Shown here: positions 35,602-43,574 of the stretch, piece by piece | How the letters are laid out: the number at the start of each line of letters is the position of its first letter | Position numbering within the stretch: position 1 is the stretch's first letter | Origin: Deltaproteobacteria bacterium | Lineage (GTDB): Bacteria; Myxococcota_A; Bradymonadia; REDH01 | Direction of reading: 5' to 3' | Assembly (NCBI GenBank): GCA_007693585.1 | Contig: REDH01000016.1 | Span: 27,102-91,101 of the forward strand | Length of the DNA stretch: 64,000 nt | Program-made: the position numbers and the translations under genes | The notes under the pieces: generated by a model | What the model was told of the DNA's origin: nothing | Seen by the model: the letters and a program-made list of their open reading frames with translations, nothing else | Database searches by the model: none

Positions 35602-35689
35602 GGCAGCGGTGGGGTCGCGATGGTGCGGGGCTGGGCGGCGGCTGTTGCGGCGCGTCGGAGCCCCGGGCTGAACGAAGTCGTGATCGTGC

Positions 35690-35718
35690 TTGTCCCTCGC
35701 GCCCGGTGCAGCTACTCT
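35690..35718 (+). promoter_or_regulatory. Putative promoter of the MopE-repeat lipoprotein gene
   Basis: TTGTCC (35690-35695) and TACTCT (35713-35718) with a 17-bp spacer, 130 bp before ATG 35849. The leader contains the hairpin CCACC-tcact-GGTGG near 35750. Confidence 0.4.
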
Positions 35719-35848
35719 TGAGGGGAGGGCCGGTGCGCGGTCCGCAGCCACCTCACTGGTGGCCGGTGCCGCCTCCCGGGTGACGACGCGGTCTCGACCG
35801 CAGTCACCACCCGACTGGCCACCCCACTCCCCGTTCCATGGTCAACCC

Positions 35849-38800
35849 ATGAACACCCGAAACCCGATTGTTGTCGGCCTGGCCCTGTCCCTTGCCGTCA
35901 TGCACCTCACGGCCTGTGGAGATGACACCGGAGGTGTCGGAGGGATCCCGAGCGGCGGGTCCGGATCCGGGGTTCCCGGTACGGTGAGCGGACCGTCCAG
36001 CGGCTCCGGCGGGAGCGGGCACGGGGAGACCGATGTGAACGGAAGTTCGACGGACGATCCGGACCCCACCGACGTGAGCGGCTCGGGAGGTGAGCCCTCG
36101 GACACGACCGACCCGCGGGTGACGGATGACCTGGAGGGGACGCCATGCCCCCTCGATGGCACGATGATCAGGTGCTACGGCGGCCCGCCCGAGACGCGGA
36201 ACGTGGGCATGTGCCGGGACGGATTCCGGACCTGCATGGACGGGCTCTGGGGGGCCTGCGAGGGGGACGTGCTTCCCCGCGCGGAGGCCTGCAACGGGCG
36301 GGACGACAGCTGCAACGGCATCGTGGACGACGGAGTGACCAACGCATGCGGGGGCTGCGGCCCCGTGCCGGAGGAGATCTGCGGCAACGGCCTCGACGAC
36401 AACTGCTCCGGGATCATCGACGAAGGATGCGACTGCGACGACCGCACGAACCAGCCCTGCTACTCCGGGCCGCCGTCGACCCTCGGCGTCGGCGACTGCC
36501 GCGGGGGGCTGATGGACTGCATCGACGGCGTGTGGGGGCCCTGCATCGGCGAGGTGCTCCCGACGGAGGAGACCTGCGACGGCCGCGACAACAGCTGCAA
36601 CGGCATCATCGACGACGGCGTCCGAAATGCCTGCGGCGACTGCATCGGAAACGAGCCGGAGGAGGTCTGCGACGGCACGGACACCAACTGCAACGGCGTC
36701 ATCGACGACGGTCTCCGGGTCCTGCCCTGCGATCGCTGCCCGGACGACATCTTCGCGGAGGAGCAGTGCGGAGACGACGGCAGCGGCACCGGCTACGATG
36801 ACAATTGCTCGGGCATCGTCGACGAGGGGTGCCTGTGCGGCGAGCTCGCCGAGCGACCCTGCTACCCCGGAGATCCGGACAAGGCGGGCGTCGGGGCGTG
36901 CTCGTACGGCACGATGTTCTGCAACCCCGGCGGAGAGTCCTGGGGCCCCTGTCAGGGGTTCGTGCTCCCCGCGCCGTTCGAGGTGTGCGACGGCCAGGAC
37001 ACGAACTGCAACGGCATCGTGGATGACGGGTGCAACTGCACCGAGGAGATCTGCGACGGCCAGGACAACAACTGCTCCGGCTTTGCCGACGATGGCCTCC
37101 GCTGCACCGACCCGGACAGCCCCGCCTTCGGGCGATGCTTCGACGAGCTGCCCTCCGAGGAGCGGATGCAGGCCGACATGCTCGACAATCCCAACAGCTG
37201 GATCGAACTGTGCCCCTCCGGCAACTGCTGCGACGGCCTCGACAACAACTGCGACGGGCTGATCGACCATGGGCTCCTCAACGCCTGCGGCAACTGCGAC
37301 GAGTGGTGCTACGAGGAGACGTGGGACAACCCGACCCGCTGGGCAGAGGGCGAAACCAGCAGCCTGGACCCGGACTTCTCGGAAGGGCTCCGGCTCGGCG
37401 AGGGACGGGTCGAGACCACCGACCTCTGGATCGCCAACACCGGAGACGGGACCGTCACCCGGATCGACACCGAGAACGCAACCGTCGTCGGCACCTACCC
37501 CACCCACGGTATCCAGCCGAGCCGCACCGCGGTGGACGTGGATGGCAACGTCTGGGTGGCCAACCGCGCGCTGGACCTGCAGGACGGAACCCGGCGTCAG
37601 GGCTCCATCACCCGGATCGGCGTGGACTGCCCGTGCACCGGAAACTGCGCCACGGGAGCGAACGCCCTGCCGACGAACCGGCCGTGGACGGATGCCGGAA
37701 GCACCAGCCCGAACGGCGACTTCGACTCGGGTGATCGCTGCATCGTCGGTCCGATCGAGATCGGGCCTCCCGGTGCATGGGTCCGCGGGCTTGCCATCGA
37801 CCTGAACGGCTACATCTGGGCAGGCACCCACAGCACCTCGGGGAACCGCCACGCGCTCTACCGCATTCATCCCGAGACCTTCGAGGTCACCCGGTTCGAC
37901 ACCCCCGTGCGCGTCTACGGCCTCGCCGTCGACCAGGACGGACTGATGTGGATCGCCGCGCAGAACGCCGGAAGCCAGGGCGGAATCGGGTGCTTCGACA
38001 CCAACACCCTCCAGCCCTGTGAGGTCAACGGTGTGCCGCGTGCCCAGTTCCGCTCCGATGGGAGCTTCTCGAATCTCGAGGTGTCCACCTTCAACGGGGC
38101 TTCGAGCGAAATTCGCGGATATGGCATCGCCATCGACCAGCTCGGCAACGTCTGGCTCGGCAACTGGACCGCAGAGTCCATGATCCGGTTCGATCGCGAA
38201 GCCTTCCTGGCCGGCACACCGCGAGCGGACATCTATGGCCGCGAGGGCGTCGGAGACGTCGGCCAGTCCCGCGGGACCGCCATCGACGGCGAAGGGTACG
38301 TCTACATGGTGTGGAGCTCCGGAAACCGCCTGTCGAAGTTCGACCCGAACACCCGCGAGTGGGTGTGGTCGGCCAGTACCTGCGGCGCTCCGGCCGGGGT
38401 CGGCATCGCCGGAGACGGGAACATCTGGGTCATGTGCCTCAATTCCTCGCAGGCTCAGCAGTTCGACCCCGACGGCGTCCTGCTCGCTACCCTGCCGACG
38501 GGCCCCAGTCCGTACTCGTACTCCGACCTGACCGGCTTCCAGCTCTTCAACGTGGTCGCGCCCCGCGGCACCTGGCGCACCACCTTCGACTGCGGTCGCG
38601 AGGCCTGCTCGTTCGACGAGATCCTGTGGGAGGCCACCACGCCACCCGGCTCGGTCGTCTCCGCGCGCATCCGGACGCGGGAGGAGCCCACCGACGACTG
38701 GAGCGCGTGGTCGAGTCGCGTCACCGAGTCGCCCGGACTCGTCGCCGGTCAGACCCCGAGGGGACGCTACGCTCAGGTGGAGTTGCAGCTCGAGGCCGGC

Positions 38801-38857
38801 GTGGATCGCCTCAGTCCCGTCGTTCGCCGGGTTGACGTGCGATGGCAGCGGCCCTGA
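35849..38857 (+). CDS. Lipoprotein with MopE-type metal-binding repeats and a beta-propeller
   Basis: A 1002-residue lipoprotein (signal ending HLTAC, Cys23) with a Gly/Ser/Thr/Asp linker to about residue 100. Between about 148 and 475 there are eight Cys/Asp/Asn motifs of the MopE type (CNGRDDSCNGIVDDG, CDGRDNSCNGIIDDG, CDGTDTNCNGVIDDG, CDGQDNNCSGFADDG, CDGLDNNCDGLIDHG and variants), a repeat associated with copper binding in Methylococcus MopE and very common in myxobacteria. Residues about 520-900 form an NHL/streptogramin-lyase-like propeller (DLWIANTGDGTVTRIDT, VWVANRALD, YVYMVWSSGNRLSKFD). Metal binding is inferred from the family. The gene is monocistronic by spacing. Confidence 0.88.
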   Translation: MNTRNPIVVGLALSLAVMHLTACGDDTGGVGGIPSGGSGSGVPGTVSGPSSGSGGSGHGETDVNGSSTDDPDPTDVSGSGGEPSDTTDPRVTDDLEGTPCPLDGTMIRCYGGPPETRNVGMCRDGFRTCMDGLWGACEGDVLPRAEACNGRDDSCNGIVDDGVTNACGGCGPVPEEICGNGLDDNCSGIIDEGCDCDDRTNQPCYSGPPSTLGVGDCRGGLMDCIDGVWGPCIGEVLPTEETCDGRDNSCNGIIDDGVRNACGDCIGNEPEEVCDGTDTNCNGVIDDGLRVLPCDRCPDDIFAEEQCGDDGSGTGYDDNCSGIVDEGCLCGELAERPCYPGDPDKAGVGACSYGTMFCNPGGESWGPCQGFVLPAPFEVCDGQDTNCNGIVDDGCNCTEEICDGQDNNCSGFADDGLRCTDPDSPAFGRCFDELPSEERMQADMLDNPNSWIELCPSGNCCDGLDNNCDGLIDHGLLNACGNCDEWCYEETWDNPTRWAEGETSSLDPDFSEGLRLGEGRVETTDLWIANTGDGTVTRIDTENATVVGTYPTHGIQPSRTAVDVDGNVWVANRALDLQDGTRRQGSITRIGVDCPCTGNCATGANALPTNRPWTDAGSTSPNGDFDSGDRCIVGPIEIGPPGAWVRGLAIDLNGYIWAGTHSTSGNRHALYRIHPETFEVTRFDTPVRVYGLAVDQDGLMWIAAQNAGSQGGIGCFDTNTLQPCEVNGVPRAQFRSDGSFSNLEVSTFNGASSEIRGYGIAIDQLGNVWLGNWTAESMIRFDREAFLAGTPRADIYGREGVGDVGQSRGTAIDGEGYVYMVWSSGNRLSKFDPNTREWVWSASTCGAPAGVGIAGDGNIWVMCLNSSQAQQFDPDGVLLATLPTGPSPYSYSDLTGFQLFNVVAPRGTWRTTFDCGREACSFDEILWEATTPPGSVVSARIRTREEPTDDWSAWSSRVTESPGLVAGQTPRGRYAQVELQLEAGVDRLSPVVRRVDVRWQRP

Positions 38858-39166
38858 AGGAGCGTGGCCGAGGCACCTGCCGGGTCAGATGCCGAGAGAC
38901 GAGCCTTCGCCAGCCGCGTGCCTGGCGGCCACGTCCTTGATGCGACGGCTTCTGATGCGGCAAGGCAGGGGCAGGGTTGCTGCGCCCCCGGGCTCGGGTC
39001 GAGGGTCTCCGGACTGATCGCGCGTGCGCCGTCCAGAGACCTTCGGGAGTGAGCCAGACGCGACGGCTCGTGATGCGGCGGCTCGTGATGCGGCGAGGCC
39101 CGCGCCTTCGGACGCAGTGCCGGCATCGGTTCGAGGGGGTCCGGTCCGCGCATCGGCGGGCTTCGC
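38858..39166 (+). repeat. Intergenic region with short tandem repeats
   Basis: The 309-bp gap between two convergent genes holds no gene. The 15-bp unit CGGCTCGTGATGCGG occurs twice in tandem at 39064-39093, and a variant (CGGCTTCTGATGCGG) occurs near 38945, suggesting two degenerate copies of a block of about 120 bp. Confidence 0.6.
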
Positions 39167-41266
39167 TCAGCGTCCGCGGCCCAGGTGGGCGTAGTACTTC
39201 TGCGCGTAGTCGGCGACCATCCGCCGGCTGCTGAACCGGGGCGGGAGTGTGCTCATGGAGGAACGCATGCGGTTGACCCAGGCCTCTCCGGTGCCGGGCG
39301 TGTCCCCCGCGTGGAACTCGGGCAGGATGTGCTGTTCGAATACCGTCATGAGGGCTTCGACGTCTCGGCGGTCCTGCACCTCGGCGGCTTCGGGTTCCTC
39401 CTCGTCGCCGATGGCGAAGCCGTTGGTGCCGTCGTGGCCTTCGACCCACCAGCCGTCGAGAATGGAGGCGTTGATGCCGGCGTGCATGTTGACCTTCTGG
39501 CCGCTGGTGCCGGAGGCCTCGCGGGGTCGTCGGGGCGTATTGAGCCAGACGTCGACGCCGGAGACGAGGGCGCGGGCGACGGCGAGATCGTAGTTCTCGA
39601 CGAAGATGACGCGGCCTGCGAAGGCGGGGTCGCGGGTGATGTTGATGATGCGCTGGATGAGTTCCTTGCCTTCGCGGTCCTTCGGGTGGGCCTTTCCGGC
39701 GAAGATGATGCGCATGGGTCGGTCGGCGTCGCCGAAGAGGCGGACGGCGCGCTCGCGGTCCCAGAAGAGCATGGCGCCGCGCTTGTAGGTGGCGAAGCGG
39801 CGGGCGAAGCCGATGGTGAGGACGTCGCCACCGTGGTCGTCGTGGGTGTCGCCGAGGGTGAGTCCATGGACCCCGCCCTCCACGGCGGCGCGGTGGCGGA
39901 GGTAATGAAAGAGGTCGTTGCGCATGGCGCGCTTGAGTTCGAGCAGCTCGTCGACGGGGATGTCCTCGACGATGCGGGCCCACCGGTAGGGTTCGAGGAG
40001 CGCGTTCTGCCACTCCCTCGGCCATCGATCGTCGAGGAGGGTGCGCAGTCGCGGGTGCATGAAGGTTTCGACGTGGATCCCGTTGGTGACGTGTCCGACG
40101 GGGACATCATCGACGGCGCGTTCGGGCCAGAGGTCCTTCCACATGGTGCGGGTGACGTGGCCGTGGAGGCGCGAGACGCCGTTGGTGGCGCTGGCGAGCT
40201 TGAGGCCGAGCACGGTCATGCAGAAGGGTTCGTCGTCGTCATCGGGGTCGACGCGGCCGAGGGCGAGGAGATCCTTCTCCGGAACGGGGATGGCGTCGAG
40301 GGTGGCGGTGAGGTGGGTGCGGACGAGGTCACCGGGGAACCGGTCATGTCCGGCGGGGACGGGGGTGTGGGTGGTGAAGAGGAGCTCGTCGCGGACGGCG
40401 AGGGTGGCTTCTTCCCAGGACTGGCCGCCGTCCATTCGTTCGCGGATGAGTTCGAGGGCGGCGAAGGCGCAGTGTCCCTCGTTGAGGTGGTGGATGTCGG
40501 CGTCGATGTCGAGTGCGCGGAGTGCGCGCACGGCGCCGATGCCGAGGATGATCTCCTGGCGGATGCGGGTGGTGTTGTCTCCGGAGTAGAGTCGCCCACC
40601 GATCGAACGGTCGTCGGCGTTGTTTCCGGGGACATCGGTGTCGAGGAGGTAGAGGGGGACGCGTCCGATGGCGAGGTGCCAGATGTGGGCGTGGATGTGT
40701 CGGTCGCGGTAGGGGATGTCGACGCGCAGGGGTTGTCCGTCGCGCTCGACGAGGGTGGCGGGGACGTCGTCCCAGGGGATGGGGGGGTAGGACTCTTCCT
40801 GCCATCCGCCGGCGTTGATGTGCTGGCGGAAGTAGCCTTCGGGGTAGCGGAGTCCGATGGCGACGAGGGGGAGGCCGAGGTCGCTGGCGGTCTTGATGTG
40901 GTCACCGGCGAGGACGCCGAGTCCGCCGGAGTAGAGCGGCAGGGACTCGTGGAGTCCGAACTCGGCGCACAGGTAGGCGATGCGGTGGCCGTGGAGGGCG
41001 AGTCCGTGGCGCGCGGTCCAGGTGTCGTCGGCGCGGAGGTAGGTGCGGAGTTGTCCGAGGGCGTCCTCGAGGCGTCGTCGCAGCGCGGCGTCGGAGAAGG
41101 CGAGGCGGAGTCTTGCGTCGGAGACGCGGCGGAGGATGGCGAGGGGGTTGTGGTGCAGGGGCGACCAGAGTTCGGGCGCGATCTGCTGGAAGATGGAGCT
41201 GGCCTGCGGGTTCCAGGACCACCACAGGTTGCGGGCGATCTCTTCGAGGGACGTTCGGTAGGGCAT
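39167..41266 (-). CDS. glgP: Alpha-glucan (glycogen/maltodextrin) phosphorylase
   Basis: A 699-residue glycosyltransferase 35-family enzyme that phosphorolyses alpha-1,4-glucan to glucose-1-phosphate. IARNLWWSWNPQASSIF at the N-terminus marks the short bacterial form with a DUF3417-type N-terminus. The PLP-lysine block is EASGTSGQKVNMHAGINAS near residue 590, where Gln replaces the usual Met before the Lys, followed by ILDGWWVEGHDGTNGFAIGD. Start at ATG 41266 (MPYRTSLEE); an in-frame upstream ATG at 41386 would add a disordered Pro/Ser/Thr segment. It is 34 bp downstream of the crotonase gene, same strand. Confidence 0.9.
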   Translation of the reverse strand: MPYRTSLEEIARNLWWSWNPQASSIFQQIAPELWSPLHHNPLAILRRVSDARLRLAFSDAALRRRLEDALGQLRTYLRADDTWTARHGLALHGHRIAYLCAEFGLHESLPLYSGGLGVLAGDHIKTASDLGLPLVAIGLRYPEGYFRQHINAGGWQEESYPPIPWDDVPATLVERDGQPLRVDIPYRDRHIHAHIWHLAIGRVPLYLLDTDVPGNNADDRSIGGRLYSGDNTTRIRQEIILGIGAVRALRALDIDADIHHLNEGHCAFAALELIRERMDGGQSWEEATLAVRDELLFTTHTPVPAGHDRFPGDLVRTHLTATLDAIPVPEKDLLALGRVDPDDDDEPFCMTVLGLKLASATNGVSRLHGHVTRTMWKDLWPERAVDDVPVGHVTNGIHVETFMHPRLRTLLDDRWPREWQNALLEPYRWARIVEDIPVDELLELKRAMRNDLFHYLRHRAAVEGGVHGLTLGDTHDDHGGDVLTIGFARRFATYKRGAMLFWDRERAVRLFGDADRPMRIIFAGKAHPKDREGKELIQRIINITRDPAFAGRVIFVENYDLAVARALVSGVDVWLNTPRRPREASGTSGQKVNMHAGINASILDGWWVEGHDGTNGFAIGDEEEPEAAEVQDRRDVEALMTVFEQHILPEFHAGDTPGTGEAWVNRMRSSMSTLPPRFSSRRMVADYAQKYYAHLGRGR

Positions 41267-41300
41267 GGTGGCGAACCTTTGTGGGGGGCGGGAGATCGGG

Positions 41301-42071
41301 TCAGTCGATGTTGTCGAAGGAGCCGTGGCGTCCGGCGCCCGCGGCGAATCGTTCGGCGCCTGGTCGGGTGTCGTGCCCGAGGGCATCGGCGGCGTCGAGG
41401 AATTCGGCGCGCAGGGCCGCGTCGAGGGGGAGGTCGAGGGCGCGCTGTGTGGAGCGCAGGTCGGTGCGGAGGGTGGTCTGGGGAAAGCGGCACAGCTGTG
41501 CGGCGAGCTCGAGGGCGACGCGGCGTCCCTCCCCTGGGGGGGCGATGCGGTGGACGAGGCCGATGTCGAGGGCTTCGCGGGCGTCGACGGGGCGTCCGGT
41601 GAGGATGAGGTCCATGGCGCGGCTTTCGCCGATGAGCCTTGGGAGCCGTGCGGTGCCGCCGTCGATGAGGGGTACGCCCCATCGTCTGCAGAAGACTCCG
41701 AGGGTGGCGTCCTCTTCCATGACGCGGAGGTGGGCCCAGCAGGCGAGTTCGAGGCCTCCGGCCACGGCGTGTCCCTGGAGGAGGGCGATCACGGGCTTGT
41801 GGAGGCGCAGCCGGGAGGGGCCCATGGGGGCGTCGCCGTCGACCTCGAGGCGGTTGGGGGTTCCGCTGGCGATGGCGTGGAGGTCGGCGCCGGCGCAGAA
41901 GGTTCCGCCGGTGCCGAGGAGGATGGCGACGTGGGCTTCGGGATCCCGGTCGAAGTCGCGGAAGGCGTGGGCGAGTTTCTCGGCGGTGCTCCGATCGACG
42001 GCGTTGCGGTGGGCGGGGCGATCGATGCGGATGAGCCGGATGCGGTCGGCGTGTTCGACGAGGACGGTCAT
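41301..42071 (-). CDS. Crotonase-family protein (enoyl-CoA hydratase/isomerase)
   Basis: A 256-residue crotonase-fold protein. Oxyanion-hole segments are FCAGADLHAI near residue 60 and LQGHAVAGGLELACWAHLR near 102, the latter carrying the first catalytic Glu (GLELA). The second hydratase Glu (PE of the QPEIL segment) is not present; the equivalent stretch reads LGVFCRRWGVPLIDGGTARL, as in a widespread subfamily of uncertain reaction. Hydratase activity is therefore not assured. Start at ATG 42071. It probably shares a transcript with glgP, without an obvious metabolic link. Confidence 0.82.
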   Translation of the reverse strand: MTVLVEHADRIRLIRIDRPAHRNAVDRSTAEKLAHAFRDFDRDPEAHVAILLGTGGTFCAGADLHAIASGTPNRLEVDGDAPMGPSRLRLHKPVIALLQGHAVAGGLELACWAHLRVMEEDATLGVFCRRWGVPLIDGGTARLPRLIGESRAMDLILTGRPVDAREALDIGLVHRIAPPGEGRRVALELAAQLCRFPQTTLRTDLRSTQRALDLPLDAALRAEFLDAADALGHDTRPGAERFAAGAGRHGSFDNID

Positions 42072-42248
42072 GTCCGGTGTTGCCGTGGTGGCGAAGCGTG
42101 GCCAAGGGGAGTTCGGGAGCCTGTCCAGGGAGGCCGCGATGCGGCGGGACGGGCGAGGAGCCTGGACCGTCAAGGTGCTGGCACGAAGGCGCGGGTCATG
42201 CAATGCCCACGTCGAGTCCCGTTGTGTTCGGAGTGAGGAGGAGGCTGC

Positions 42249-42803
42249 ATGAGAAGGTCCAGACGCTGTTCGACGGTCCGTGGCTGGTACAGGGCGTGGC
42301 TCGCGCTGCCGGTGGTGCTGCTTCTGGGCTGGTCGGGGCCGGTGGTTTCGGAGGCCCATGCGTCGGTGCAGGGTCGGACGCTGGGGCTGGGCATCGCCGT
42401 GGGGGATCCCAGTGGGGTGAACCTGAAGAAGTTTCTGACCAACGACACGGCGTTCGATCTCCATCTGGGGTTTGGCGGGAGCTGGGCATGGGGGAGGCGT
42501 CTGCGGTTGCACGGCGACTACCTGTGGCATCTTCCGGTGCACTATGGTTCGGACATCTGGCTGGATTTCTACTACGGCATCGGTGCGAAGGTGGGGCTGT
42601 ACGAGCGGCGGCGGCGTGCGGATGGTCGTCGGGAGTACACGGGGTTGACGCTGGGCGGGCGGATTCCGCTGGGGCTGTCGCTGGTGATCGGGGAGGCGCC
42701 GCTGGACATCTTCCTGGAGCTTGCTCCGGGGGTGCGGTTCTACGACGGGGGGGGCGGCGGCTTCGTCGACGGGTTGCTCGGCGTCCGTTTCTACTTCCCG
42801 TGA
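42249..42803 (+). CDS. Small outer-membrane beta-barrel-like protein
   Basis: A 184-residue exported protein. A signal peptide (WLALPVVLLLGWSGPVVSEAHA) is followed by alternating hydrophobic/polar strands (TLGLGIAVGDPSGVNLKKF, FDLHLGFGGSWAW, LRLHGDYLWHL, FYYGIGAKVGLY, LTLGGRIPLGLSLVIG) and a C-terminal aromatic strand ending GVRFYFP, as expected for a protein assembled by the BAM machinery. No family name given. GGAGGAGG precedes ATG 42249. Its stop overlaps the GTG of the HD hydrolase (GTGA), so the two are translationally coupled. Confidence 0.75.
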   Translation: MRRSRRCSTVRGWYRAWLALPVVLLLGWSGPVVSEAHASVQGRTLGLGIAVGDPSGVNLKKFLTNDTAFDLHLGFGGSWAWGRRLRLHGDYLWHLPVHYGSDIWLDFYYGIGAKVGLYERRRRADGRREYTGLTLGGRIPLGLSLVIGEAPLDIFLELAPGVRFYDGGGGGFVDGLLGVRFYFP

Positions 42804-43399
42804 CGGGGGGCTCGGCGGACATCGGGGCGTTTCTGGAGGCGCTGAACTTTGCGGCGTTGCGTCACCGTCACCAGCGGCGGAAGGGCCGTGCGGGGGCGCC
42901 GTACGTGAACCATCTCATCGAGGTGGCGCACCTCCTGGCCTCGCATCGGGTGGAGGATCCGGAGATTCTTTGTGCGGCGATCCTGCATGATGCGGTGGAG
43001 GATGCGGAGGTGACGCTGACGGAGATCGAGGGTCGGTTCGGCGGTCGGGTGGCCCGGATCGTGCGGGAGCTGACGGACGATCCGACGTTGCCGGTGTGGC
43101 AGCGGAAGGTGGTGCAGGTGGAGGGGGCGTCGTCGTTGTCGGAGGATGCGCAGCACGTTCGTGTGGCGGACAAGATCAGCAATCTGCGGGGTGTGCTGAC
43201 GTCCCCTCCGGAGCGCTGGTCGCTGGAGCGCAAGTTGGCGTACTACGGATGGGCGGCGCAGGTGGTGGCGGGGTGTGGCCGAGCGGATCGCGGGTTGCTG
43301 GAGACGTTTTCGCAGGTTCACGAGAGCGGGATGACGGCGCTCCAGCTCGAGCGTCTGGCGGCGCGGCGACGCGGCGGCGGGGGGGAGGCGCAGTCCTGA
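42800..43399 (+). CDS. Mesh1-like HD-domain phosphohydrolase (small alarmone hydrolase type)
   Basis: A 199-residue single-domain HD hydrolase aligned by eye with metazoan Mesh1 over nearly its full length: LNFAALRHRHQRRKGRAGAP, YVNHLIEVAHLL, AAILHDAVEDAEVTLTEIEG (the HD motif with the following ED), RFGGRVARIVRELTDDPTLP, RVADKISNLRGVLTSPPERW and YYGWAAQVVAG. Mesh1/SpoT-type enzymes remove the 3'-pyrophosphate of (p)ppGpp; Mesh1 also dephosphorylates NADPH. No synthetase domain is attached. GTG start, overlapping the stop of the outer-membrane protein gene. Confidence 0.85.
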   Translation: MTGGSADIGAFLEALNFAALRHRHQRRKGRAGAPYVNHLIEVAHLLASHRVEDPEILCAAILHDAVEDAEVTLTEIEGRFGGRVARIVRELTDDPTLPVWQRKVVQVEGASSLSEDAQHVRVADKISNLRGVLTSPPERWSLERKLAYYGWAAQVVAGCGRADRGLLETFSQVHESGMTALQLERLAARRRGGGGEAQS

Positions 43400-43406
43400 G
43401 ACCGGA

Positions 43407-43436
43407 TTGACGCAGTGCACTGCGCCGTTGTACGCT
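43407..43436 (+). promoter_or_regulatory. Promoter with palindromic operator before the ethylmalonyl-CoA operon
   Basis: TTGACG (43407-43412) and TACGCT (43431-43436) are separated by 18 bp. The spacer is largely filled by a perfect 14-bp palindrome, CGCAGTGCACTGCG, at 43411-43424, which also covers the last two bases of the -35 box. A repressor bound there would block RNA polymerase. The leader to ATG 43575 is about 130 nt and contains no other clear signal. Confidence 0.5.
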
Positions 43437-43574
43437 CTGGGCCCCGTTTGCCCGGATGTCGCGTTTTGCGGTGGAAGGGGGTCGGGACACGGTCGGCCTG
43501 GGGGGGTAGGCCCCCCTTGTCGCCCGGAGCAAGGGTGCGGCCCTGGATCGGGGTCGCGAGTGAAGAGGTGAGAC

